64,000 nucleotides of DNA from SHVO01 sp041905525 (GCA_041905525.1 JAYRKY010000003.1:1-64000), one strand, 5' to 3'. Counted from the first letter of the stretch, positions 44,606 to 54,264 are shown. Program-made: numbers and translations. Notes: generated by a model not told the origin, from the letters alone.

Positions 44606-47497
44606 CTACATGCGGAACCTCACGCCGGCGCGGAACGTGCGGCCCAAAGTATCGTAGAGGGTCGGATTCGCCGGTTGCGAGAGGAAGGACGTCCCGGCCG
44701 GTCCTTGCGCGACCAACGCGGGATCTTTGTCCATGAGATTCTTCACGGTCAGGAAGGCCTCCGCTTCGTCCCCGCCATCCCCTTGCAAGAACTTGTACGA
44801 GAGATTGAGATCGAAATACCACGCGCCCGGAATGTCGTTCTCGGACACGGTTCGCTTCGTCGCCGTCGATGCAGGGCAACCGGTTTGGCATTCGACATAC
44901 TCATTGTCGTAGACCCCGGCGCTGATCCCGCGCGCTGTCAGAATGATACCGATCGGATCGAGGTTGTACCCCGCTGACACGCGGTAGCGCCACTTGGGCG
45001 GGCCATCGCCCTCGTTATCGCCCACGCTTTCGGTGGGCGGCGCAATGCCGTCATTTCGATAGTTCTTCAGATACCGCGTCGCGAGGGCGCGGAGCGTCAG
45101 ATTGCCGTCGGTCCCGTCAACGATCTGATCGAGCGTCGTGCGGTAGCTCAGATCGATGTCGAATCCGCGGTTCTGCTGCGTCACAAGGTTGAACGGCTGC
45201 GTGCGGATTTGCGTGATCACCGTAACGCCGCTGGCGTTCGGGCCGCGGGTGATCGCGGCGCAGTAGGCGGTGTCGCCCTCGAAGCAGCGGTCGACAATGA
45301 CCTGCGCGCCGACGGTGCCGATGGCATCCTTGATATTGATATCGAAGTAGTCGAACGACGCAGTGAAGCCGGCCATGAAGCTCGGCGAAACCACGACGCC
45401 GAGCCCCCAAGTATCGGCCTTTTCAGGTTGGAGATTCAAATTTCCGGTTGCAAGCCCGGTGTATTGGGTGACGGTCCTGTTGTTGAACGGATCAACAACG
45501 TTGTTGGTATTCGCGCCGCCGGACTGGAACAGCTCCGAGAGGTTCGGCGCACGAATATCGCGCGACCGGGTCACGCGGAATCTGACGTCGGAGACGGGCG
45601 CGTACGTGCCTCCCACCTTCCACGTCGTCACGAAACCCGACGTGGAATAGTCGGTGGCGCGGACCGCGGCGTTGATATCAAACGAATCCGCCCAGGATTG
45701 TCCATTCGCAACCGGAATGACGGTTTCAACAAATCCTTCCGTGACCGTGTAACTGCCGAAGTTGGCGCGATAATTTCCGACGAACCAGCCGGTCTCATAC
45801 TCGGGCGGGACCGCGCCGGAGACGGCTTCCTTGCGGTGTTCCACGCCGAAAGCCAGAGACACCGGACCGGCGGGAAGGGAGAAAGGTTCGCCGCTGACCG
45901 AGCCCGCCATGACGTTTTGGGTGAACTTCTGGTTACGATGCGGACGGCCCAGCACGTAGTTCTTCGCGGCCTCGCTCGCGACATTTTCACCGAAGATATT
46001 GAACGGTACGCAAGCCGGATCATCGTTGGTCGTGATCGCGTCTCCATTCACCCGGCACACGATGGCGCCATTGGCCGCGCGTACGGCATCGATTGCGCGG
46101 GCATAGCGCGCATTGTTGGTGATCGCGGGAAGGTTTTCCGAGGATCTTGTTTCGCCGTACTGGTAATACGCGTCCCAAGTCCAGTCGCTATCGAAGGCCC
46201 CGAACGAGCCGTTGCCGCCTGCGACCACACGGCGCGTGATGCGGTCATTGTCGGTGCCGCGGATCGGGATATCACCGTTGAATTTTCCGACATTGAACTG
46301 CGTCACACCGCTTGCGACAGCTTGATCCCGCACGCTCTGGGGCAAGAACGCGTTATCGGCCCGAACGAGAATATTCCCGAGGTGGTATTGATGACCGGAG
46401 AGCGACTTGCCTCGGCTGTAATTCCACGATCCTTGCACATACAGTTCGATCGTGTCGGTGACATCGTAGCTTGCGCGGGTGAATACGCCTTGGCGTACAT
46501 CTGAAGGATCGAGGGTGTTGAAGGTGTTGGCCTGATTGGACATTGCCTGGCCGCCCACCATCCACGGGTCGAGCCGGGGCGACCCATAGGCGAAACGGTA
46601 AGGCGAACCATCGGGGGCGAAAGCGATGCCCGCCAAGGCGGAATTGGTGATGATACCGCCGTACGTGGCCGTGCTGATGCCCGCGCCTGAAACGATGATT
46701 CGCTCGGGCAGGCCGTTGGTTGGCGTGTAGGCGGGGTTGTTGATGAAATATGTGCCCTGCTTGGCCCAATCGCGCGGAACTCCGAAGATGCCTTTCTTGT
46801 TCGCAACTTCGCCGCTCAATAAGAAATGACCGCGGCCGGCGGCGAACGGAGTGCCGTAGGCGAGGCCCACTTTCCAGCTGGCGTCGTCGCCGTAGGTGGT
46901 GATGCCGCCGTCCAGGTCGACAGCGAGTCCGGTAAACGCCTTGTCGAGAACGAAATTCACAACGCCGGACAGGGCATCCGATCCGTAAGCGGCTGACGCG
47001 CCGCCGGTCACGACATCCACGCGGCTCACCAGCATCTGCGGGAAGTTGTTCACGTCCACATTGCCCGTGACCGTCGAACCCACCGATCGTTGCCCGTCCA
47101 GAAGGACAAGGGTCCGCGAATTCCCGAGGCCTCTCAGGTTGAGCGCATTAATCCCCGCCGTACCGGAGGAGATGCTGGCGTTCGAGTTTTGCGGCTCGGT
47201 CGATCCGGAGAGCGCGGGCAATTCGTTGACAAAGTCGGCGACGTTTGCGGGCGCTGCCGCGCGGATCTGCTCGGCATCCATGACTGTCAGCGGCGTAGGA
47301 GCCTGATATCCGTCGCGTACGACGCGCGTGCCGGTCACGACGATCTCATCGACCGGAGCTGCGGGCGCGCCTTGTGCATAGGTCGGGTCGCTGAGAAGAC
47401 TCGTCAGCGCTACCGCGCTCGCGGTCGTTAAAGCATGCTTTTTCCAGGATTTTCCAACGGGCCTCACCACCGCCACGGACCGAGCGCTCAGGATCAT
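44606..47497 (-). CDS. TonB-dependent receptor, array member 5
   Basis: 963 residues. Signal peptide end TYAQGAP, TonB box DEIVVTGTRVVRDGYQAP, plug VADFVNELPALSGSTE and GLGNSRTLVLLDGQRSVGS, VDVVTGGASAAYGSDALSGVVNF. Cysteine pairs at VCRVNGDAITTNDDPAC, CFEGDTAYC and ECQTGCP. Ends RAGVRFRM. Sequence lies between members 1-4 and members 6-7. The ATG at 47497 has GGGGG upstream. It leads an operon with GVD-GC 2 and secreted-repeat 2, the clearest link between these receptors and the uncharacterised secreted pair. Confidence 0.92.
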   Translation of the reverse strand: MILSARSVAVVRPVGKSWKKHALTTASAVALTSLLSDPTYAQGAPAAPVDEIVVTGTRVVRDGYQAPTPLTVMDAEQIRAAAPANVADFVNELPALSGSTEPQNSNASISSGTAGINALNLRGLGNSRTLVLLDGQRSVGSTVTGNVDVNNFPQMLVSRVDVVTGGASAAYGSDALSGVVNFVLDKAFTGLAVDLDGGITTYGDDASWKVGLAYGTPFAAGRGHFLLSGEVANKKGIFGVPRDWAKQGTYFINNPAYTPTNGLPERIIVSGAGISTATYGGIITNSALAGIAFAPDGSPYRFAYGSPRLDPWMVGGQAMSNQANTFNTLDPSDVRQGVFTRASYDVTDTIELYVQGSWNYSRGKSLSGHQYHLGNILVRADNAFLPQSVRDQAVASGVTQFNVGKFNGDIPIRGTDNDRITRRVVAGGNGSFGAFDSDWTWDAYYQYGETRSSENLPAITNNARYARAIDAVRAANGAIVCRVNGDAITTNDDPACVPFNIFGENVASEAAKNYVLGRPHRNQKFTQNVMAGSVSGEPFSLPAGPVSLAFGVEHRKEAVSGAVPPEYETGWFVGNYRANFGSYTVTEGFVETVIPVANGQSWADSFDINAAVRATDYSTSGFVTTWKVGGTYAPVSDVRFRVTRSRDIRAPNLSELFQSGGANTNNVVDPFNNRTVTQYTGLATGNLNLQPEKADTWGLGVVVSPSFMAGFTASFDYFDINIKDAIGTVGAQVIVDRCFEGDTAYCAAITRGPNASGVTVITQIRTQPFNLVTQQNRGFDIDLSYRTTLDQIVDGTDGNLTLRALATRYLKNYRNDGIAPPTESVGDNEGDGPPKWRYRVSAGYNLDPIGIILTARGISAGVYDNEYVECQTGCPASTATKRTVSENDIPGAWYFDLNLSYKFLQGDGGDEAEAFLTVKNLMDKDPALVAQGPAGTSFLSQPANPTLYDTLGRTFRAGVRFRM

Positions 47498-47740
47498 CTA
47501 CGTTTCCCCCTCAATGAAACCGGACCTCTGAGGGAGTATGAGGTTTGTTACGCGAGGGCGAAAAACGATACCTATTTATGGGTTGATGACTTTCATTTGG
47601 TGAGGCTGTTACAATCCCAACACCTCGGCGGACCGGCGTCCGCAGGGTCGGGCCGGGAGCTCAACCCTCTCAAGATTCAGCGTCAGGCGCGCCAGCCGCC
47701 GCGCGGGGGCATACAACGAACGACTTCATTAGGGGGCGAC

Positions 47741-48112
47741 ATGATCGGATATACCTGCGTCGGTACGAACAATCTCGACAAGGCGGTTGCGTTTTACGGC
47801 GAGCTGCTGGGTTTGATGGGCGCGCAAGTGGGATTCAAGAGCGACCGCGGCGTGGGCTGGGGCGTGGCCCCGGATAAACCGATGTTCGCGGTGCTGATGC
47901 CCTTCGATAAGCAAAAGGCCACATCGGGGAACGGCAGCATGATCGCGCTCGCGGCGGCGAACCCCGATCAGGTGAACGCGCTGCATAAGAAATGCCTGGA
48001 ACTGGGCGGCACCTGCGAAGGCCCGCCGGGCCCCCGCAACGACGGCTTCTATGCCGCTTATTTCCGCGATCTCGACGGCAACAAGTTGGCCGCGTTCTGC
48101 ATGACGAAATAG
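47741..48112 (+). CDS. VOC-superfamily (glyoxalase/bleomycin-resistance-like) protein
   Basis: 123 residues with two beta-alpha-beta-beta-beta halves: MIGYTCVGTNNLDKAVAFYGELLGLMG and a C-terminal YAAYFRDLDGNKLAAFCM. The usual first-strand metal-binding His is replaced by Thr and no clear second ligand set is visible, so it may not bind metal like glyoxalase I. Cytoplasmic. The ATG at 47741 is preceded by a strong AGGGGG site; frame upstream is open but without a good start. It stands alone on the plus strand and shares a bidirectional terminator with the convergent TBDR 6. Confidence 0.85.
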   Translation: MIGYTCVGTNNLDKAVAFYGELLGLMGAQVGFKSDRGVGWGVAPDKPMFAVLMPFDKQKATSGNGSMIALAAANPDQVNALHKKCLELGGTCEGPPGPRNDGFYAAYFRDLDGNKLAAFCMTK

Positions 48113-48136
48113 GTCTTACAGGCCCGAAGAAAGAAA

Positions 48137-48166
48137 AAGAGGCCAGGGAGCGATCCCTGGCCTCTT
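48137..48166. terminator. Bidirectional terminator between VOC gene and array TBDR 6
   Basis: AAGAGGCCAGGGA / TCCCTGGCCTCTT, a perfect 13-bp stem with a 4-base loop, followed by a T-rich run in the plus direction (TTCCTTTTT) and by T-rich sequence on the minus strand. It can end both convergent genes. Confidence 0.9.
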
Positions 48167-48190
48167 TCCTTTTTGCCGTAGCGTGGGGGC

Positions 48191-51106
48191 TTACATCTCG
48201 AAGCGCACACCCAGGCGGAACATGCGGCCTTCATCGGCATTGGTGTTCTCGTAGTAACCATTGCTGATCTGGCCGTAGCGCAACGCGAGCGGCTCGTTGA
48301 ACAGGTTATCGACGACGACGAAGGTCGTCACCGCACCCTCTAAGAACTTGTAGTTCAGGCTGAGATCGAAGGTCTTGCGGCCTTCGATGCGGTTCATGCT
48401 GAACGTCGGCGCGTTCGGCGTCGAGACCGGGCACCCCGTCGTGCAAACCGTGGCGTTCTTGTGATACACGCCCGGGCCCTCGCCGCGCATCGAGAGCGTG
48501 CCGGAGAACATGTCCAGCACATACCCGACCGACACCAGGAACTTGAAGTCGCCGGTGGTCAGCGGCGCGCCGGTCGAGACGTTGCCGAGCACGCCCGCGC
48601 CTTCCTGCAGAACGCCGTCGAGATCGACGCTGTTCAGACGCAGGACCTTCGTCGCAAGACCGCGGAATTGCAGATTACCGTCGAAGTCGTCGTCGATCAT
48701 CGACAGCGGCATATTGTAGCTGGCCTCGAAGTCGATCCCGCGGGCCTGCTGCGAGACGAGGTTGCGGCCGGGGTTGTTGACCTGGGTGATGAGACCCAGG
48801 GTCTGACCCGCCGCCGGCGTGCCGCGAACGATGAGCGCGCAGAGTTCGGCGTCGCCGGCGCGGCAGCGATCGACGATACGCTGCGAACCTAGGTTGGCCA
48901 CCGCGCCTTTGATATCGATGTTGTAGTAGTCGACCGACGCGCCGAAGCCCGGCAGGAAGGTCGGCTGGAACACCACGCCGAGACCCGTGGTATCGGCCTT
49001 TTCCGGCTTCAAGTTCGGATTGCCGACGGTGTTGGTCAGGATCGCGTAGGTCTCATTGCGAAACGAATCGATCACTGTGCCCGTGCCCGTCGTGCCGCCG
49101 GAGAACAGTTCGCCGATATTCGGCGCACGGATGTCGCGCGAGCGAGTCACACGGAAGGTCACGTCGTCGATCGGATTATAGGTGGCGCCGATCTTCCACG
49201 TGGTGACGTAGCCGGACGCGCTGTAGTCGGTGGCGCGGACGGCGGCGTTGAGGTCCAGCTTGCGCGCCCAGGCTTCGTCGCGCGCGAGCGGCACCACGGT
49301 TTCGAACGCGCCTTCGGTCACCGTGTAGGAGCCGATGGTCGGCTGATAGTTCCCGGCGAAGAAGTTGCGCAGCAAGTCCTGCTGGCTGGAGAAGCCTGTG
49401 GCGGCTTCCTTGCGGTGTTCGGCGCTGAGCGCGACCGAGACCGGACCCGCCCACAGTTCGAACGGCTCGCCCGTGATGGTGCCCGCGAAGGTGTTGAGCG
49501 ACATCCGGGTGTAGAGATAGCCGTTGAAGATCGAGTACGGATACGCGCCCGGGGTCGGATCGTTGACGCCGATCCCCATGACGTTGATCGGCTTACACGG
49601 ATGGTTCGGGTTGCCGAGCGCGACGCGGCAGACGATGCGGCCGGTTGTCGGATCGGTGACGGCGTCGATGGCTTCGAGGTAGCGCGGCACGTTCGGGTTA
49701 TTGGTCGAGCGCGCGGAGATATGCGTGGTGCTGCGCGAGACGGAGAAATCCCAGTTCCAGTCGGTGCCCGCCGCATCGAATGTACCTTCGAGGCCGGCCA
49801 TGTAGCGGCGGAAATAGCGCTGGTTACGGGCGCCCATGTCGATGAAGTCGCCGTTCCACGTGCCCATCGTGAAGCTGGTGAGGCCCAGCGTGGTCATTTG
49901 CGACCGGATGCTCGCCGGGATGAAGGCGTTGTCGCTGCGGATGGTCAGATTCCCAAGACGGAAGTACGGCACACCTTGGAAGTTGACGCTCTTGGTGTGA
50001 GACCACTGCAGTTCGGCGAAGGCCGAGACGTTGTCGGTGATGTCATAGCTCGCACGGGTGAAGACGGTTTCCCGCTGCAGCATGATGTTGAGCGGCAGCT
50101 GCCCGTTGAGGCGCGAGAACTTCCAATCGCCGCCCGACATATATTGTGAACTGATGATCGGACCGTAGTTGAACTGCGCCGGAGCGCCGTTGGTCAGGAA
50201 GTACGTGCCCTTCAGCGGCCCCGCGGTGATGATCCCGCCCGGCGCGGCGTTCGAAAGACCGACCTGATCGAGCGCAATGTACTGCGGCACGCTGGTGGTT
50301 TGGCCCGCGCCGGTGCCGTACGCAGGGTTGGTGACCCAGTTGTACGTGTTGTCCATCACGTTCTGACGATAGTAGGCGTGATCGATGGCGGCATTGTAGG
50401 CCTGCTCGCCGCTGATCAAGAAGTGGCCACGTCCGCCGGCGAAAGGTGTACCGGCGCCGAGCTCGACCTTGTAGTTCTCACCGTCGCCGTAGGTGGTGAT
50501 CCCGCCCTGCACCGAGCCTTTGACTCCGGTGTATTCCTTGTCGAGCACAAAGTTCAGAACGCCCGCGAGAGCGTCGGATCCGTACACCGCCGAGGCGCCG
50601 CCGGTGACGACGTCGACGCGCGCGATCAGGTTGTTCGGCATGGTGTTGAGGTCGACCGCGCCGCCGATAAGGCCGCCGCCGAGACCGCCAAGGTTCGATC
50701 CCACCACGCGTTTGCCGTCGAGGAGCACCAGGGTGCGCGACTGACCGAGCGCGCGCAGGTTCGCAAGATTGATGCCGGCGGTGCCGCCGCCGATGGTCGA
50801 TACGGTGCGCTGGCCGACCGTGTTGCCCTGCAGCGCCGGAAGGCGCGCGACGGCGTCGGCGACGTTGGGCAGGCCCATATTGTTCAGCTCGTCCGCGCCG
50901 AGCACTGAGACCGGGGTTGGAGCTTCATATCCTTCGCGCACGATGCGCGAACCGGTGACGACGATTTCGTCCATCGACGCGGCGCCCGGCTGGGCTTCCG
51001 CGGCGAAAGCCTGCGGCGCGAACATGAGCGCCGCGCCGGCGAGTGCGGTGGTGACGGACAAAGCACTGACATGGCGCACAAGCGTGCGCCCGTTACGGAT
51101 GACCAT
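48191..51106 (-). CDS. TonB-dependent receptor, array member 6
   Basis: 971 residues. Signal peptide end APQAFAAEAQP, TonB box DEIVVTGSRIVREGYEAP, plug VADAVARLPALQGNT and ALGQSRTLVLLDGKRVVGS with a Gly-rich insertion, VDVVTGGASAVYGSDALAGVLNF. Cysteine pairs at VCRVALGNPNHPC, CRAGDAELC and VCTTGCP. Ends RLGVRFEM. Forms a subgroup with member 7, including SVPQY, the GPLKGT loop and RSTTHISARSTNN. The ATG at 51106 has GGGGGG upstream. Its terminator is nearly the same as that of member 7, so the duplication unit included it. Confidence 0.92.
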   Translation of the reverse strand: MVIRNGRTLVRHVSALSVTTALAGAALMFAPQAFAAEAQPGAASMDEIVVTGSRIVREGYEAPTPVSVLGADELNNMGLPNVADAVARLPALQGNTVGQRTVSTIGGGTAGINLANLRALGQSRTLVLLDGKRVVGSNLGGLGGGLIGGAVDLNTMPNNLIARVDVVTGGASAVYGSDALAGVLNFVLDKEYTGVKGSVQGGITTYGDGENYKVELGAGTPFAGGRGHFLISGEQAYNAAIDHAYYRQNVMDNTYNWVTNPAYGTGAGQTTSVPQYIALDQVGLSNAAPGGIITAGPLKGTYFLTNGAPAQFNYGPIISSQYMSGGDWKFSRLNGQLPLNIMLQRETVFTRASYDITDNVSAFAELQWSHTKSVNFQGVPYFRLGNLTIRSDNAFIPASIRSQMTTLGLTSFTMGTWNGDFIDMGARNQRYFRRYMAGLEGTFDAAGTDWNWDFSVSRSTTHISARSTNNPNVPRYLEAIDAVTDPTTGRIVCRVALGNPNHPCKPINVMGIGVNDPTPGAYPYSIFNGYLYTRMSLNTFAGTITGEPFELWAGPVSVALSAEHRKEAATGFSSQQDLLRNFFAGNYQPTIGSYTVTEGAFETVVPLARDEAWARKLDLNAAVRATDYSASGYVTTWKIGATYNPIDDVTFRVTRSRDIRAPNIGELFSGGTTGTGTVIDSFRNETYAILTNTVGNPNLKPEKADTTGLGVVFQPTFLPGFGASVDYYNIDIKGAVANLGSQRIVDRCRAGDAELCALIVRGTPAAGQTLGLITQVNNPGRNLVSQQARGIDFEASYNMPLSMIDDDFDGNLQFRGLATKVLRLNSVDLDGVLQEGAGVLGNVSTGAPLTTGDFKFLVSVGYVLDMFSGTLSMRGEGPGVYHKNATVCTTGCPVSTPNAPTFSMNRIEGRKTFDLSLNYKFLEGAVTTFVVVDNLFNEPLALRYGQISNGYYENTNADEGRMFRLGVRFEM

Positions 51107-51321
51107 TAAGATTCCCCCCAGTTGGTCGGATGAGCGCGACAGTCCTAACGGAAACGTACGAAAATTTCCGCAGCAAAATTACGCGCCGCATGCGTTTGCG
51201 AATAACTGTGCATCGCACCTAACGACCGCAGCGCAACATACTCGCTCTTGTTTTTACGGGTTCAAAACTGATGCGCGGAGACGTGGCAACGAAGCTCCGT
51301 TTCACGTAGTGCGCAAGCGAA

Positions 51322-51348
51322 AGAGGCCAGGGCGTGGCCCTGGCCTCT
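51322..51348 (-). terminator. Hairpin after array TBDR 7
   Basis: AGAGGCCAGGGC / GCCCTGGCCTCT, a 12-bp stem with a 3-base loop, followed on the minus strand by TTTCGCTT. The stem shares AGAGGCCAGGG with the terminator of TBDR 6. Confidence 0.8.
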
Positions 51349-51375
51349 GTTGTCTCGAACTATTTTAAACAGAAG

Positions 51376-54264
51376 TCACATCTGGAAGCGGATGCCGGCG
51401 CGGAAAGTGCGGCCGTCGTCGCCGTTGATGTTCTGGTATAGCCCCGCGCCGACCGTGCCGTACTTCACCGGCAAGAGGTCGTTGAACACGTTGTCGACGA
51501 TGAGGAAGGTCGTGATCCCATTGTCGAACTTGTAGTTCAAGCTCAGGTCGAACTTCTGGTCGCCGTCGATGTGGTTCATGCTGAACGTCGGGGCCAGGGT
51601 GGTCGAGACCGGGCAGCCGGTGGTGCAAACAATGGCCGTGCGGCTGTACACCGTCGCGCCGATGCCGCGCATCGTGATCGAGCCGGTGAAAGGCTCGTTC
51701 GTGTAGGTGAGCGAGACGATATAGCGGAAGTCTTCCGTGGTGAGCGGAGCGCCGCCCTGCACGCTGGCGCCGACGCCCGCGCCTTCCTGCTTCACGCCGT
51801 TCTGGTCCGTGCTGTTCAGGCGCAGGACCTTGGTCGCCATGCCGCGCAGATTGAGGCTGCCGTCCCAATCGCCGTCGATCACGGAGAGCGGGAAGTTGTA
51901 GCTGGCTTCAAAGTCGATGCCGCGCGCCTGCTGCGAGATCAGGTTGCGCGGACGATTGTTGACGCGCGTGATCAGGCCGGTCGCTGAACCGCCTTCACGA
52001 ACGAAATAAGAGCAAAGTTCCGTTTCGCCCGCAAAGCAACGATCGATCAGTTCCTGGTTGCTCAGCGTGGCGAGGGCGCCCTTGATATCGATGTTGTAGT
52101 AGTCGACCGACGCGCCGAAGCCCGGCAGGAAGGTCGGCTGCAGCACAACCCCCACACCGGTGGTGTCGGCCTTTTCCGGCACCAGCGCCGGATTGCCCTG
52201 GGTCACGGTGATCGTGGTGTAGGCTTCGTTGTTGCGGAAACGGTCGGTGATGTTGCCCGTGCCGGACGCGCCGCCCGAGAACAAGTCGCCGATGTTCGGC
52301 GCGCGGATGTCGCGCGAGCGCGTGGCGCGGAACGTCAGGTCGTCCACCGGGCTATAGGTCGCGCCCAGCTTCCACGTGGTCACATAACCCGCTTGGCTGT
52401 AGTCGGTTGCACGTACCGCCGCGTTCAGGTCGAAGGACCGCGCCCAATCCTCGTCGCGCGCGAGCGGAACGACGGTTTCGAACGCCGCTTCCTTCACCGA
52501 ATACGAACCGGTTGTTCCCTTGTAGTTACCCGCGAAGAACACACCCGCTTCGTCGAACGAGCTGGCGAAGCCCGTCGCGGATTCCTTACGGTATTCGGCG
52601 CTCAGCGCGACGGAGACCGGACCGGCCCACGTGTCGAGCGGCTCGCCGGTGACCTGACCGGCGAAAGTGTTGAGCGCCATCCTGGTGAACAGGTAGCCGT
52701 TGAAGTTCGAGTACGGGTAGGAGCCCGGCTTCGGGTTGTTCACGCCGATGCCCATCACGTTGATCGGAATACATCCGTTCGTCGGATTCGTGAGCGATGA
52801 GCGGCACACGATGCGGCCGTTGGCGTCAAACACCGCGTCGGTCGCTTCGAGATAGCGGGCGATGTGGTAGTTGTTCGTCGAGCGCGCCGAGATGTGGGTC
52901 GTCGAACGCGAGACCGACGCTTCCCAGTTCCAGGTCGTGTCGGCGGCTTCGAAGCTGCCTTCGACGCCCGCCATGTAGCGGCGGAAGTAACGCTCGTTCT
53001 CAGCGCCCATGCCGATGAAGTCGCCGTTCCAGGTGCCGAGCGTGAAGCTGGTGAGGTTCAGCGCCGTCATCTGCGTGCGGATCGACTGCGGGATGAACGC
53101 GTTGTCGTTGCGGATCGTGATGTTGCCGAGGCGGAAATAGTTCACGCCCTGCTCATTGTCCGTGAAGGCGTGGGCCCACTGGGCTTCGGCGAAGGCCGTC
53201 ACGTTGTCGGCGAGGTCGTAGCTCGCGCGCGTGAACACCGCTTCGCGCTGCATCTCGAGGTTCAGCGGCAGCTGGCCGTTCAGGCGCGAGGACTGCCAAT
53301 CGCCGCCCTGCATATACGGAGCGCCGATAATGGAGCCGTAGTTGAACTGCGCCGGGCGGCCGCCTTCGAGGAATACCGTCCCCTTGAGCGGACCGGACGT
53401 GATGAGACCGCCCGGGGTCGCGGTGGCAAGACCGACGCGATCGAGGGCGAGGTACTGCGGTACGCTGGTGGTCTGGCCCGCGCCCGTGCCGTAGGCCGGA
53501 TTGGCCACCCAGTTCCAGGCGTTGTCGGCGATGTTCTTGCGATAGTAGGCGTGTTCGATCGGCGAAGCGTACGAATGTTCGCCGCTGACCATGAAGTGTC
53601 CGCGGCCGCTGGCGAAAGGAACGCCGGCCGTCACGTCGACCTTGTAGGTTTCCGCATCGCCGTACGTGGAGATGCCGCCCTGCACGGAGCCTTTGACTCC
53701 GGTGTAATCGCGGTCGAGCACGAAGTTCACGACACCCGCCAGGGCGTCCGAGCCGTACACGGCCGATGCGCCGCCGGTCACCACGTCGACGCGCTCGATC
53801 AGCGAGTTCGGAATGATGTTGAGGTCGACCGCCGCGCCGACGAGAGCGCCGCCGATGCCGCCGAGGTTCGACCCGACAACGCGCTTGCCGTCGAGCAGCA
53901 CGAGGGTGCGGGAGGCGCCGAGGTTACGCAGGTTGGCGAGGTTGATCCCGGCGGTGCCGCCGCCGACGGTGTTCGAGGAGCGCTGACCCACCGTGTTGCC
54001 CTGGAGGGCCGGGAGACGGTTCATCGCGTCGGCGACGTTCGGCAGACCCATGTTCGCGAGTTCGTCGGAGCCCAGAACCGAAACCGGGGTCGGAGCTTCA
54101 TAACCTTCGCGCACGATGCGCGAGCCGGTGACGACGATTTCGTCGAGCGAGGCGGGCTCATCGGCCGCGAAGGCGGCAGGCGCCGACAGCGCCACACCCG
54201 TGAGGGCGGTGGTGACAGACAAAGCATGGGCATACCGCAACATGCGGGTCTTCGAAGTACGCAT
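51376..54264 (-). CDS. TonB-dependent receptor, array member 7
   Basis: 962 residues. Signal peptide end APAAFAADEP, TonB box DEIVVTGSRIVREGYEAP, plug VADAMNRLPALQGNT and NLGASRTLVLLDGKRVVGS, VDVVTGGASAVYGSDALAGVVNF. Cysteine pairs at VCRSSLTNPTNGC, CFAGETELC and VCTTGCP. Ends RAGIRFQM. The ATG at 54264 gives a normal signal peptide; open frame upstream is leader. Last array member and paralogue of member 6. The DUF1552 gene lies upstream on the same strand but is separated by a strong terminator. Confidence 0.92.
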   Translation of the reverse strand: MRTSKTRMLRYAHALSVTTALTGVALSAPAAFAADEPASLDEIVVTGSRIVREGYEAPTPVSVLGSDELANMGLPNVADAMNRLPALQGNTVGQRSSNTVGGGTAGINLANLRNLGASRTLVLLDGKRVVGSNLGGIGGALVGAAVDLNIIPNSLIERVDVVTGGASAVYGSDALAGVVNFVLDRDYTGVKGSVQGGISTYGDAETYKVDVTAGVPFASGRGHFMVSGEHSYASPIEHAYYRKNIADNAWNWVANPAYGTGAGQTTSVPQYLALDRVGLATATPGGLITSGPLKGTVFLEGGRPAQFNYGSIIGAPYMQGGDWQSSRLNGQLPLNLEMQREAVFTRASYDLADNVTAFAEAQWAHAFTDNEQGVNYFRLGNITIRNDNAFIPQSIRTQMTALNLTSFTLGTWNGDFIGMGAENERYFRRYMAGVEGSFEAADTTWNWEASVSRSTTHISARSTNNYHIARYLEATDAVFDANGRIVCRSSLTNPTNGCIPINVMGIGVNNPKPGSYPYSNFNGYLFTRMALNTFAGQVTGEPLDTWAGPVSVALSAEYRKESATGFASSFDEAGVFFAGNYKGTTGSYSVKEAAFETVVPLARDEDWARSFDLNAAVRATDYSQAGYVTTWKLGATYSPVDDLTFRATRSRDIRAPNIGDLFSGGASGTGNITDRFRNNEAYTTITVTQGNPALVPEKADTTGVGVVLQPTFLPGFGASVDYYNIDIKGALATLSNQELIDRCFAGETELCSYFVREGGSATGLITRVNNRPRNLISQQARGIDFEASYNFPLSVIDGDWDGSLNLRGMATKVLRLNSTDQNGVKQEGAGVGASVQGGAPLTTEDFRYIVSLTYTNEPFTGSITMRGIGATVYSRTAIVCTTGCPVSTTLAPTFSMNHIDGDQKFDLSLNYKFDNGITTFLIVDNVFNDLLPVKYGTVGAGLYQNINGDDGRTFRAGIRFQM

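Noticed and set aside
25521..54264. Tandem similar blocks as a CRISPR or transposon array
   Set aside because: The repeated units are whole 2.9-kb receptor genes; no short spaced repeats, transposase or terminal inverted repeats were seen.
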